Assembly: GCA_963698565.1 (NCBI GenBank)
Contig: CAVORH010000026.1
Span: 1-64,000 of the forward strand
Origin: Sva-07 sp963698565
Lineage (GTDB): Bacteria; Actinomycetota; Acidimicrobiia; Acidimicrobiales; Ilumatobacteraceae
Reading direction: 5' to 3'
Length of the DNA stretch: 64,000 bases
The position numbers and the translations under genes were made by a program. The notes under the pieces are model-generated. The model had not been told where the DNA came from. It searched no databases and worked only from the letters and a program-made list of their open reading frames with translations. Shown here in pieces: positions 37,716-46,022 of the stretch. Within the stretch, counting starts at the first letter, position 1; each line of letters opens with the position of its first letter.

Positions 37716-38338
37716 GATGCGGCGCCCTCCGTGAGCGTGATGATCTCGGTGGGTGGATCGAACACCAGGTTCAGCTGGTCGGACACGCCTGCGAGGTCGG
37801 CGAGGACCGTCGCCATCCGACCGTTGATGACGACGATCGAGGCGACCACCGTCTGCGATTCGACGGCTTCGAACCCGGTGAACAGCTCGGTGTAGGTCGC
37901 GGCGAAGTTGTTCTCCAACTGCCATGCCGCCTGCGCGAACTGCGCGACGTCGGAGGTCGCGAACTCGTCCTTGAGTTCGTCGTAGAAGTCCTCGTTGTAG
38001 GTGTCGGCGGAGATGCCGGTGATCGCGGCGAACTGGTCGGCGTAGGCCTCGTGGTTGTCGCCGAACACCTGGGCGACCTCGAGCGCAGCGCCGGTGAGCC
38101 CGGCCTCGACCGCGTCGCGGTAGAGCAGCTTGGCCGCCAACTCCAACTGCAGCGCCTGTTCGAGCACCGCCTTGTCGGATTCGGTGGGGCTGTACGGGGC
38201 GGCAGAGGCCGGTCGGGCGACGGCGAGTGCGGCGGCGCTGGCGAGACCAGCAGCGCCCAACGCGCCGATGAGGCTTCGCCGCGATGTTGCGGGCTCAGCG
38301 GATACGAGGTCCACGGGGGAGTGTCCTTTCGAGGTCAT
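37712..38338 (-). CDS. Tat-exported ferritin-like protein
   Basis: A 208-residue protein with a Tat signal (ATSRRSLIGALGAAGL) and a cleavage-like PASAAPY site. The mature part has four helices with EQALQLELAAKLLYRDAVEAG, FGDNHEAYADQFAAITG, AAWQLENNFAATYTELF and TVVASIVVINGRMATVLA, giving a ferritin-like set of Glu and His residues (DUF4439-like). It is the first gene of a two-gene unit; the start, ATG 38336-38338, is about 75 bp from the kinase stop. An oxidative-stress or iron role is an inference from fold only. Confidence 0.75.
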   Translation of the reverse strand: MTSKGHSPVDLVSAEPATSRRSLIGALGAAGLASAAALAVARPASAAPYSPTESDKAVLEQALQLELAAKLLYRDAVEAGLTGAALEVAQVFGDNHEAYADQFAAITGISADTYNEDFYDELKDEFATSDVAQFAQAAWQLENNFAATYTELFTGFEAVESQTVVASIVVINGRMATVLADLAGVSDQLNLVFDPPTEIITLTEGAAS

Positions 38339-38412
38339 GCGTGCTACAGCCTTCCCGCTGGGAGGGCATCCGAGCAATTCTAGGGTTCGCGAGCCGTTCA
38401 TCCGGTGATCGC

Positions 38413-39882
38413 TCAGAAGTCCAGCGCCGACAGGTCGGGATGCCAGCCGGCGGCTCGGTCGACGGCGTCGCGCCAGCGGGCGCGCCGGCCGGCGTGGTCG
38501 TTGCCGGGACTCGGCTCGACGATCCGCGCCGGCTTCCACAGGTCGTCGAGTTCGTGGATGTCGTCCCAGATCCCGACGCCGAGGCCGGCCATGAATGCCG
38601 CGCCGATCGTCGTCGACTCGGCGACCGGGGCGACCTCGATCGGCAGGTCGGCGGCGTCGGCCAGCGCCTGGATGAACGTCGGATTGGCGATCATGCCCCC
38701 GTCGACACGCACGGTGTGGATGTCGAGACCGGTGTCGGCGTTCGCTGCCTCCAGCAGGTCGGCGCCACGGTGGGCGATGCCCTCGAGGACCGCCCGCACC
38801 ACGTGTTCGCGCGCCGATCCGCGGGTGAGGCCGAGCAGCGCTCCGCGGGCGCCGTAGTCCCACCGCGGGGTCCCGAGCCCCATCAGCGCGGGCACGTACA
38901 CCACGCCGTCGGAGTCGGCGCATCGGCTCGCGACGTCGTGGCTGTCGGCGGGGTCGTCGATCAGTTGCAGGTCGTCGCTCAACCACTCGACGTTCGTGCC
39001 GGCCGACAGCATGATGCCCTCCACCCCCCACGTCAGGCGACCGTCGATCGACCACAGCGGCAGGGGGTAGGTGCCCGACCGATGACGGTGGGCGCCGTCG
39101 GGCGTCGGCTGGTCGGTACAGACGTCGAGCATCCCGCCGCTGCCGAAGGTGATCTTGGCCCGGCCGGGCTTGATGCAGCTCTGGCCGATCAACGAGGCCT
39201 GCTGATCGCCGAGCATCGCCGAGATCGGTGGGGCGCCCGGGAGCGCCGTCGCATGGCCGCACACCCCGACGGAGTCGACGACGTTCGGGAGCGTGGAGAT
39301 CGGAACCCCGAGTCCGTCGCAGATCGACGAGTTCCAGTCCGAGCCGTCGACGAGTCGCAGCCCGTTCGTGGTCGCCGACGCGTTGGTCTGGTCGCTCACG
39401 TGCGCGGCGCCCTCGGTGAGCGTCCATGCGACCCAGGAATCGATCGTGCCGATGCAGACGTCGCGGCCGTCGAGATCCGGCGTGTTCGCCAACAGCCAGC
39501 TCGCCTTCGTGGCCGACTGGTTCGGGGCGAGCGCCCAGCCGTGCTCGAGCTTCGCCACGATGCAGTCGCCGACCGTTCGCAGGTCCTGCCAGCCCAACCC
39601 GGGGGCGAGTGGGGCGCCGGTGGTTCGATCCCACAGCAGCACGCTGGCGCGCTGGTTGGTGATGCCGACGGCATCGATCGGCGTGTCGACGCGTGCGATC
39701 GCGGTACGGGCAGCGTCGAGCAGGAGCTCCGCCATCGCCACCCCGTCGATCTCGGCGAGTCCGGGCGCTGGCGTGATCGGAGGACACGGCCGGTACTCGT
39801 ACGCGCGGACCGACAGGGTGTCGTCGACGACCGCCGCCCGAAGCCCGGTCGTGCCGACGTCGATCACCAGGATGTTCGTCAC
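38413..39882 (-). CDS. FGGY-family kinase, glycerol-kinase-like
   Basis: A 489-residue carbohydrate kinase starting at GTG 39880-39882, with GGAGG upstream. It has the phosphate-binding DVGTTGLRA, GITNQRASVLLWDR, IGTIDSWVAW and AMLGDQQASL blocks of glycerol kinases, but the normal YGTG motif reads FGSGGMLD and the nucleotide-binding region is more divergent than in the second copy at 58-59.6 kb. It overlaps the upstream small membrane protein by 4 bp and ends the operon with glpD. Phosphorylation of glycerol is the best guess; another polyol is possible. Confidence 0.8.
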   Translation of the reverse strand: MTNILVIDVGTTGLRAAVVDDTLSVRAYEYRPCPPITPAPGLAEIDGVAMAELLLDAARTAIARVDTPIDAVGITNQRASVLLWDRTTGAPLAPGLGWQDLRTVGDCIVAKLEHGWALAPNQSATKASWLLANTPDLDGRDVCIGTIDSWVAWTLTEGAAHVSDQTNASATTNGLRLVDGSDWNSSICDGLGVPISTLPNVVDSVGVCGHATALPGAPPISAMLGDQQASLIGQSCIKPGRAKITFGSGGMLDVCTDQPTPDGAHRHRSGTYPLPLWSIDGRLTWGVEGIMLSAGTNVEWLSDDLQLIDDPADSHDVASRCADSDGVVYVPALMGLGTPRWDYGARGALLGLTRGSAREHVVRAVLEGIAHRGADLLEAANADTGLDIHTVRVDGGMIANPTFIQALADAADLPIEVAPVAESTTIGAAFMAGLGVGIWDDIHELDDLWKPARIVEPSPGNDHAGRRARWRDAVDRAAGWHPDLSALDF

Positions 39883-40286
39883 GGTCGGGGCCTCCTGTTC
39901 GACGGGACGATGCCACGCGCCTGCAACGAGCTGCCGAGCAGCCCGCCGATCAGTCCGGCGAGCATGACCAGCGAGAGCGTGAAGAAGACGCCGAACCAGT
40001 TGACGCTGTTGCCGCGGAGCAGGCGGAACGACACGAAGACGGCCTGGGCGCCGAGATAGGCGACGATCGCGGTGACGATGCCGTGGCTCATCGGCGTGCC
40101 GCGCTGCTGCAGCCACGCCGCGCAGCCGGCGCCGAGGACGAACCCGAACATCGCGCCGAAGAAGAAGAACGCGTTCAAGCCGCTGTCGTCGGAGTCGACG
40201 AAGGCGGCGACGAGCGTGAGTGGCACGGCGAGGATCAGACAGACACCGATGCCCGCCCGGAGTGCTTCGGGATCGAACCGACTCAT
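39879..40286 (-). CDS. Four-helix membrane protein in the glycerol operon
   Basis: A 135-residue protein with four hydrophobic helices (IGVCLILAVPLTLVAAFV, AFFFFGAMFGFVLGAGCAAWL, GIVTAIVAYLGAQAVFVSF, GVFFTLSLVMLAGLIGGLLG) and a short basic tail. I recognise no specific family; it loosely resembles TIGR04086-type small membrane proteins. It overlaps its neighbours on both sides by 4 bp (ATGA at 40283-40286, GTGA at 39879-39882), so it is surely co-translated with them. A link to glycerol or lipid handling is inferred from position alone. Confidence 0.65.
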   Translation of the reverse strand: MSRFDPEALRAGIGVCLILAVPLTLVAAFVDSDDSGLNAFFFFGAMFGFVLGAGCAAWLQQRGTPMSHGIVTAIVAYLGAQAVFVSFRLLRGNSVNWFGVFFTLSLVMLAGLIGGLLGSSLQARGIVPSNRRPRP

Positions 40287-41764
40287 GGCCAGGGCGCCGC
40301 TCCGAACGGTGTCGGCAGTCCGAGCTTGCCGGGGTTCATGATCCCGTTCGGGTCGAGGGTCGACTTCAGCGCGATCAGCACCCGGTGGGCCGGGCCGAGC
40401 GCCTCGGCCATGAACCGGCCGCGGTTGATCCCGACGCCGTGATGGTGCGACAGGTTGCCGCCTCCGGCGAGCACCGCCCGTTGCCCGGCGTCCCACAGCG
40501 CGATGTACGTCGACTCGATCTCGTCGGACGTCGGCGTGGCGGCGAACGTGAAGTAGAGACAGGCGCCGTCGGCGTAGCTGTGCGAGAGGTGGCAGGTCGC
40601 TGCCCGCGCGGTCGGAACGGCCATGAGCGCCGTACGAACGCCATCGAACAGTGCGCCGAGTACCGACCACGGTGCGGCGATCTCCATCGTGTCGACCACG
40701 AACCCCTTGCGGGTGAGGCCCTGGAGAGCCGAGGTGTCGTTGCGGTGGTCGAGCCAGCGGGCGACGAGGTCGACGTCGGCGGGTCGGGCGCCGGCAGCGA
40801 GGCAGCTGCGCTCGACGATCGTCATCGTGGCATCGACGATCTCCGGGGTGCCTTCGTCGAGGACGAGCAGGATGCACTCGGTGCCGTCGCCACCCTGGCC
40901 TCGTTGAGATTCGGCGGCGTCGTACAGCCGGAGCACGGCGGGCGTGGCGCCGGCCTGCAGGATCCGACGGCAGGCGTCGACACCGTCGGCGAACGACGAC
41001 AACGAGTAGGCGGCTCGAGCCTCGTGCTCGGGCGTCGGATGCGTTCGCAACCAGACGCGGGTGATCACGCCGAGGGTGCCTTCGGAGCCGACGAACAGCT
41101 GGGTGAGGTCGGGTCCGGCGGCGGCGGCAGGTGCGCCGCCGGTGCGGATCACCGAGCCGTCGGCGAGCACCACTTCGAGCCCGACGACCAGGTCCTCGAT
41201 CTTGCCGTAGCGCGTCGAGTACTGCCCGGCGCCACGCGAACCGATCCAGCCGCCGACGGTGGCCAGGTCGAAGCTCTGCGGGAAGTGCCCCACCGACAGC
41301 CCCATCGGTCGCAGCGCGTCCTCGAGGTCGGGGCCGAACGTCCCCGGGAGCACCTCGACGACACCCGAGACCACATCGACGTCGATCACTCCGGCGAGCG
41401 CCGTGGCATCGAGGACCACCCCGCCGAACACCGGCGTCGCGGCGCCGCAGACCCCGCTGCGCCCACCCGCGACGGTCAACGGGAGCCGGGCGTTGTTGCA
41501 CACCTGGACCACGCGCACGACCTCGTCGAGCGTCGTCGGTCGCACGACGGCGTCGGCGAGCTGGGGCACCTGTCCGGCGAGGGCCCAGTGCAGAGCGAGC
41601 GGCCACCAGTCGCGGCTCGCCTCGGCGACGTCGACTCCCTCGTCGACGACCTCGCAGATCGACTGCAGCGCGGCGAGCGCTTCCTCCGGCACGTCGATCA
41701 CCGTGCCGGTGAGATGCGACTCGTCGCCGGTGAGTTCAATCGGTGGCGTTGGCGAGATGGGCAT
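40283..41764 (-). CDS. FAD-linked oxidase family protein, alkylglycerone-phosphate-synthase-like
   Basis: A 493-residue flavoprotein starting at ATG 41762-41764, with AGGAG before it and 29 bp inside the glpD 3' end. The PP-loop FAD-binding domain has VVRPTTLDEVVRVVQVC, AGGRSGVCGAATP and FGGVVLDATALAGV. It continues with SFDLATVGGWIGSRGAGQYSTRYG and LFVGSEGTLGVI, as in the VAO/PCMH fold, and ends with a NLSHHHGVGINRGRF motif like the His-rich active site of alkyldihydroxyacetonephosphate synthase. That enzyme makes the ether bond of ether lipids from acyl-DHAP. Activity as such, rather than as a dehydrogenase, is inferred from motif and neighbours. Confidence 0.75.
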   Translation of the reverse strand: MPISPTPPIELTGDESHLTGTVIDVPEEALAALQSICEVVDEGVDVAEASRDWWPLALHWALAGQVPQLADAVVRPTTLDEVVRVVQVCNNARLPLTVAGGRSGVCGAATPVFGGVVLDATALAGVIDVDVVSGVVEVLPGTFGPDLEDALRPMGLSVGHFPQSFDLATVGGWIGSRGAGQYSTRYGKIEDLVVGLEVVLADGSVIRTGGAPAAAAGPDLTQLFVGSEGTLGVITRVWLRTHPTPEHEARAAYSLSSFADGVDACRRILQAGATPAVLRLYDAAESQRGQGGDGTECILLVLDEGTPEIVDATMTIVERSCLAAGARPADVDLVARWLDHRNDTSALQGLTRKGFVVDTMEIAAPWSVLGALFDGVRTALMAVPTARAATCHLSHSYADGACLYFTFAATPTSDEIESTYIALWDAGQRAVLAGGGNLSHHHGVGINRGRFMAEALGPAHRVLIALKSTLDPNGIMNPGKLGLPTPFGAAPWP

Positions 41765-43448
41765 CGTCGGCTCCTGCGGTCTCTCGGGCGGCCGATTCCT
41801 CGGCGAGGCACAGCTGCTCGTAGGCGCGGAGCTGTCGGGCGGTCTCGTCGGCATCCCAGCCGAGTTCCGCTGCGAGGAGGTCCGCCGTGGCGGGTGCGGC
41901 GGCGAGGGAGGCGTGCCGATCGAACAGATGGGCACGCGTGCGCCGCACGAGGACGTCGTCGAGCGTGGTGATCATCTCGTGGCGTGCGGCGTACACGGCC
42001 TCGGCTCGCAGGTAGGGCTGCCCGTCGACGAGCGGAGCCGCGAGCGAGGGGTCGAAGGCGATCAGGGCCCGGAGCTCGTCGGCCTCGGTGCCGTAGCGCC
42101 CGACCAGGTGGGCGTCGACGCTGCCCGGGGGCTCACGGCGCCGTGTGGCCCCCACCAGCTCCAGGTGGCGGGTGCGGGAACGGTGGGTGCGTCGCGGTGT
42201 GCCGAGCCGTTCGACGACGACATCGACGGTGTCCTCGGCCATCTCGCGATAGGTGGTCAGCTTGCCGCCGTTGACGCGAACCACGCCGGAGTCGCTGACT
42301 GCCACCTGGTGTTGACGCGACAGGTCAGCGGTCTTGCCGGTTCGGTCGTCGGTGGACGCCGCCTTGACGAGTGGTCGCAGGCCCGCCCACACGCCGGTGA
42401 TGTCGTCGCGCGTCACGGTCTCGGTGAGGGCTTCGTTGAGCGCGGTGAGGACGTAGTCGATGTCGACCGAGGTGCACTGCGGATCATCGAGCGGTCCGTC
42501 GTCATCGGTGTCGGTCGTGCCGATGTACACGTGCCGGAACGTGCCGTCGGCCCGCTCGCCCCACGGCACCAGGAACAGGCTGCGCTTGTCGCTGCGTACC
42601 GGGATGATGACGGCGATGTCGTTGCGGACCTTCTCCCACGGGATCGTGACGTGGACGCCCTTGGCGGGTCGGATCGAGTCGGGATCGCTGCCCTCGTCGA
42701 GGGCTCGGACCTCGTCGGCCCACACGCCCGCTGCGTTGACCACGCAGCGAGCCCGAATCGCGAAGCGCTCGCCGTCCGCTTCCGCCACGACACCGTCGGC
42801 GCGACCCTCGGCGTCCCGGGTGATCTCGACCACACCGCAGCGGTTCGCGACCAACGCGCCGTGGCGGGCGGCGGTGCGAGCGATCGTGAGCGTGAGGCGC
42901 GCGTCGTCGGCGCCGGCGTCGTAGTAGAGGTAGCCGGCGCTGAGCTTGTCGAGATGGGTGGTGGGGAAGTGGGCGGCCGCTTCGTCGGCCGACAGACGCT
43001 CGTGGAGCTTGCCGATGCGCCAGCCGCCGGTCAGGTCGTACATCCACATCGCCGAGCCGAGTGCCTTCGCGACCTTCTTGGACACCACCCCGTCCTTGGT
43101 GAGGATGGGGATCATGAACGGCAGGAGCGACACGAGGTGCGGTGCGTTGCGCATCAGCCGTCGCCGTTCTCGCAGCGCCTCGTAGACGAGCCGGACGTCG
43201 CCGTTCTGCAGGTAGCGCAGCCCGCCGTGCACCATCTTGGAGCTCTTCGACGACGTCCCGCTCGCGAAGTCGTCGCGCTCGAGCAACCCGGTGCGCAGGC
43301 CGCGTGCGGCAGCGTCGAGCGCCACGCCGACGCCGGTGATCCCACCGCCGATCACCAGCACGTCGAGCGGTTCGCCGCCCGGTGCAGCCGTGGAGCGCAG
43401 TTCCTCGAGCATCGCGGTGCGCTCGAACTGGCGAGGGCTGGTCGACAT
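41736..43448 (-). CDS. glpD: Aerobic glycerol-3-phosphate dehydrogenase
   Basis: This FAD enzyme oxidises glycerol-3-phosphate to dihydroxyacetone phosphate and passes electrons to quinone at the membrane. The 570 residues include the N-terminal FAD loop DVLVIGGGITGVGVALDAA, ERDDFASGTSSKSSKMVHGG and RYLQNGDVRLVYEAL, the substrate-region WAGLRPLV and RVNGGKLTTYREMAED. The C-terminal helical domain (about 430-570) completes the family. It is the first gene of a four-gene minus-strand operon; 159 bp separate it from the divergent PerR-like gene, whose promoter lies in this gap. Confidence 0.93.
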   Translation of the reverse strand: MSTSPRQFERTAMLEELRSTAAPGGEPLDVLVIGGGITGVGVALDAAARGLRTGLLERDDFASGTSSKSSKMVHGGLRYLQNGDVRLVYEALRERRRLMRNAPHLVSLLPFMIPILTKDGVVSKKVAKALGSAMWMYDLTGGWRIGKLHERLSADEAAAHFPTTHLDKLSAGYLYYDAGADDARLTLTIARTAARHGALVANRCGVVEITRDAEGRADGVVAEADGERFAIRARCVVNAAGVWADEVRALDEGSDPDSIRPAKGVHVTIPWEKVRNDIAVIIPVRSDKRSLFLVPWGERADGTFRHVYIGTTDTDDDGPLDDPQCTSVDIDYVLTALNEALTETVTRDDITGVWAGLRPLVKAASTDDRTGKTADLSRQHQVAVSDSGVVRVNGGKLTTYREMAEDTVDVVVERLGTPRRTHRSRTRHLELVGATRRREPPGSVDAHLVGRYGTEADELRALIAFDPSLAAPLVDGQPYLRAEAVYAARHEMITTLDDVLVRRTRAHLFDRHASLAAAPATADLLAAELGWDADETARQLRAYEQLCLAEESAARETAGADDAHLANATD

Positions 43449-43570
43449 CGCGGCGATCCTAGGACACGCCTCCGCGTGGGCGACATTCAAGCGCGGTACT
43501 CGCAGGGTGACCAGCAGAGTGACCACCGACAGCGCCGTTGACCAGGGCCGAACGTCACAATCTGCATGAA

Positions 43571-43600
43571 TTGCTAACGAACAACCGTTGCGCATAGAAT
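43571..43600 (+). promoter_or_regulatory. Leaderless promoter of the PerR-like gene with operator-like palindrome
   Basis: TTGCTA (43571-43576) and TAGAAT (43595-43600) are separated by 18 bp. The gene's GTG starts only 7 bases after the second box, so transcription should begin at or next to the start codon. A short palindrome AACG-N6-CGTT (43576-43589) lies in the spacer and could be a Fur/PerR operator, giving autoregulation; this is inference. Confidence 0.5.
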
Positions 43601-43607
43601 CGTCGCC

Positions 43608-44027
43608 GTGAAGTCACCGCCCGAACTCGCCGAGGCCTTCCGTGCCCGGGGGCTCAAGGTCACTCCCCAGCGCCAGCTGCTGTTCGGCCTGCTCGACGGC
43701 AACACCTCGCACCCCACCGCCGAGGCGCTCTTCGCCCGGGCGAGCGAGCTGATGCCGGGGATCTCGCTGCGCACCGTGTACACCACGCTCACCGACCTCG
43801 CCGAGATGGGCGAACTCCAGTCGGTGGTCCTCGGAGCCGGCGCCACGCGGTTCGACCCCAACGTCGACCACCACCATCACGGGGTCTGCGACCACTGCGG
43901 CGCGGTCGTCGATCTCTACGTCGAGGGCACCGGCGGCCTCGTCGTCGACGACCTCCACGGCTTCGCCGCAACCGATGCCTCGATCGTGTTCGGCGGTACC
44001 TGCGTCGACTGCCGCACCGGCCCGTGA
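43608..44027 (+). CDS. Fur-family regulator, PerR-like
   Basis: A 139-residue metal-dependent repressor. The N-terminal winged helix has GLKVTPQRQLLFGLL and HPTAEALFARA with recognition-helix-like ISLRTVYTTLTDLAEMGEL. The C-terminal part has the His-rich DHHHHGVCDHCG metal site and a second CxxC (TCVDCR), which together form the structural zinc site. It starts at GTG 43608 with an apparently leaderless mRNA. Position just before rubrerythrin and the Fe-S and DUF3501 genes points to peroxide sensing (PerR) rather than bulk iron control; the two cannot be separated with certainty from sequence. Confidence 0.85.
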   Translation: MKSPPELAEAFRARGLKVTPQRQLLFGLLDGNTSHPTAEALFARASELMPGISLRTVYTTLTDLAEMGELQSVVLGAGATRFDPNVDHHHHGVCDHCGAVVDLYVEGTGGLVVDDLHGFAATDASIVFGGTCVDCRTGP

Positions 44028-44088
44028 CGCGAACCCGGCACGTTCATCCCACCAACCTCATCAACCCAACCCAACAAGGAGCACCGAC

Positions 44089-44508
44089 ATGCCAGACCTG
44101 AACGGCACCAAGACCCACGAGAACCTGAAGGAGGCCTTCGCCGGCGAGAGCCAGGCCAACCGCCGCTACCTGTGGTTCGCCCAGAAGGCCGACATCGAGG
44201 GCTACCCCGACTCCGCCGCGCTGTTCCGCTCCGTCGCGGAGGGTGAGACCGGTCACGCGCACGGCCACCTCGAGTACCTCGCCGAAGTCGGCGACCCGGC
44301 CTCCGGCGAGCCGATCGGTGACACCGAGGAGAACTTCAAGGCGTCGATCGCCGGCGAGACCTACGAGTACACCCAGATGTACCCGGGCTTCGCCAAGACC
44401 GCCCGCGACGAGGGCTTCGACGAGATCGCCGACTGGTTCGAGACCCTCGCCCGCGCGGAGAAGAGCCACGCCGGCCGCTTCACCCAGGGCCTCGAAGCCA
44501 TCAGCTGA
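44089..44508 (+). CDS. Rubrerythrin-type ferritin-like protein
   Basis: A 139-residue protein with the di-iron ferritin-like domain of rubrerythrin and no rubredoxin tail. Iron-ligand candidates are Glu in FAGESQANRRY, EGETGHAHGH, AGETYEYTQMY and LARAEKSHAGRF, with the E-x2-H pattern in the second and fourth helices. It probably reduces hydrogen peroxide. AAGGAG lies eight bases before ATG 44089, and the gene is 61 bp after the PerR-like gene. A hairpin at 44543-44574 follows, so it may be made in excess over the two genes downstream. Confidence 0.9.
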   Translation: MPDLNGTKTHENLKEAFAGESQANRRYLWFAQKADIEGYPDSAALFRSVAEGETGHAHGHLEYLAEVGDPASGEPIGDTEENFKASIAGETYEYTQMYPGFAKTARDEGFDEIADWFETLARAEKSHAGRFTQGLEAIS

Positions 44509-44542
44509 CGAGTCGGACATCGGCCATCCAGGCCGAATCCGC

Positions 44543-44574
44543 GTGAGAGGGGGTCGGAACCGGCCCCCTCTCAC
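44543..44574 (+). terminator. Hairpin after the rubrerythrin gene
   Basis: Arms GTGAGAGGGGG (44543-44553) and CCCCCTCTCAC (44564-44574) pair perfectly over 11 bp; the 10-base loop can extend the stem slightly. There is no U-run. It sits 35 bp after the rubrerythrin stop and about 80 bp before the Fe-S protein, so it may terminate or attenuate transcription between them. Confidence 0.7.
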
Positions 44575-44653
44575 CGACCCACCCCGCGTCGGAGACCGCC
44601 CGTCACGCACGTTGCGTGGCTCGGGGCGCGACCAAGTACGAAAGACTTGCCTG

Positions 44654-45958
44654 ATGACCACCACGTATGACCCGAAGCATCCGCTCTACTTCGACGAAGC
44701 CGACGTCCGTGAGGAACTCACCCGGGTGTACGACCTCTGCCACGGGTGTCGCCTGTGCTTCAAGTTCTGCACCTCGTTCCCGACGCTGTTCGAGATGGTC
44801 GACAAGCACGACGACCAGGACGCCGGCCGGCTGACGCCGGCCGAGCAGGACCAGGTGGTCGACGAGTGCTTCCAGTGCAAGCTCTGCTACATCAACTGCC
44901 CGTACATCCCCGAGCTGCACGAGTGGAACCTCGACTTCCCCCGCCTGATGCTGCGAGCCGACGCGATGCAGTACGCCAACGGCATCAAGTCGGCCCGCGA
45001 CAAGGCCACGACCCAGATGATGGCGCGAACCGACCTGCTCGGCACGTTGGCCACCACCGCCGCGCCACTCGCGAACAAGGTCGTCAATGCCGAGCCCGGA
45101 TCCGGCGTCCGCAAGGCCGTGGCCAAGGTCACCGGCGTGTCCTCGGTGCGCCTGCTGCCGCCCTACGCGAAGCAGCGCTTCTCCACCTGGTTCAAGAAGC
45201 GGCCCAAGGTTCGCCTCACCAAGCGCCAGGGGCGGGTCACCGTGTTCCCGACGTGTCTCGTCGAGTACCAGGAGACCTCGATCGGCAAGGACCTGGTGAA
45301 GGTCTACGAACACAACGGCATCGAGTGCAACAACACCGCTGCGGGCTGCTGCGGTGCACCCTGGCTCCACTCCGGTGACGTCAAGGAGTTCACCAAGATC
45401 GCCGAGAAGAACATCAAGACGTTGGCGGCCGAGGTCCGTTCCGGGACCGACGTCGTCGTGCCCCAGCCGACGTGCAGCTACGTCATCAAGAAGGACTACC
45501 TCGACTACGTCGGTGGCCCGGACGCCGAACTCGTCGCCGAGCACACCTTCGATGCCGCCGAGTATCTCATGAACGTCCACAAGGGCGACGACACGACGCT
45601 CGAGACCGATTTCACCGGTGAGACCGTCGAGTCGATCACGTATCACACGCCCTGCCACCTGCGAGCCCAGAACATCGGCTTCAAGAGCCGTGACCTGATG
45701 AAGCTGACCGGGGCCAAGGTCAAGCTGGTCCAGCAGTGCTCGGGGATCGACGGCATGTGGGGATTCCGGGCCGGCAACGAGGACATCTCGGTTCCGATCG
45801 CCAAGAAGCTGGGCGAGCAGATCGACAAGGCCGGGGGCGATGTCGTTGCCGGCGATTGTCATCTCGCCAACACGGCGATCGTCGAGCAGACCGGTCGCAC
45901 CGCACAGCACCCCCTGCAGGTGATCGCCCGGGCGTACGGCATCCCCGAAGACGTGTGA
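44654..45958 (+). CDS. Two-[4Fe-4S], CCG-domain protein (GlpC/HdrB-like)
   Basis: A 434-residue iron-sulphur protein starting at ATG 44654. Two ferredoxin-like clusters are in CHGCRLCFKFC and CFQCKLCYINC (about residues 29-85). Two cysteine-rich CCG domains follow, with AAGCCGAPWLHSGDV and TYHTPCHLRAQNIG, as in the GlpC subunit of anaerobic glycerol-3-phosphate dehydrogenase and in HdrB/D. No matching flavoprotein partner is next to it. Its constant neighbours here are rubrerythrin and DUF3501, so it may carry electrons to rubrerythrin; this is inference. Confidence 0.8.
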   Translation: MTTTYDPKHPLYFDEADVREELTRVYDLCHGCRLCFKFCTSFPTLFEMVDKHDDQDAGRLTPAEQDQVVDECFQCKLCYINCPYIPELHEWNLDFPRLMLRADAMQYANGIKSARDKATTQMMARTDLLGTLATTAAPLANKVVNAEPGSGVRKAVAKVTGVSSVRLLPPYAKQRFSTWFKKRPKVRLTKRQGRVTVFPTCLVEYQETSIGKDLVKVYEHNGIECNNTAAGCCGAPWLHSGDVKEFTKIAEKNIKTLAAEVRSGTDVVVPQPTCSYVIKKDYLDYVGGPDAELVAEHTFDAAEYLMNVHKGDDTTLETDFTGETVESITYHTPCHLRAQNIGFKSRDLMKLTGAKVKLVQQCSGIDGMWGFRAGNEDISVPIAKKLGEQIDKAGGDVVAGDCHLANTAIVEQTGRTAQHPLQVIARAYGIPEDV

Positions 45959-45971
45959 CGACCCGGTCACG

Positions 45972-46007
45972 AACCCCTCGATCAACCCCTCGATCAACCC
46001 CTCGATG
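45972..46007 (+). repeat. Three tandem 12-bp repeats before the DUF3501 gene
   Basis: The unit AACCCCTCGATC occurs at 45972-45983 and 45984-45995, and with one change (last base G) at 45996-46007. It lies between the Fe-S gene stop and the DUF3501 start at 46023 and could mark a spacer or a slippage-prone site; no regulatory role is established. Confidence 0.7.
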
Positions 46008-46022
46008 AGGAGCACCCCCACC

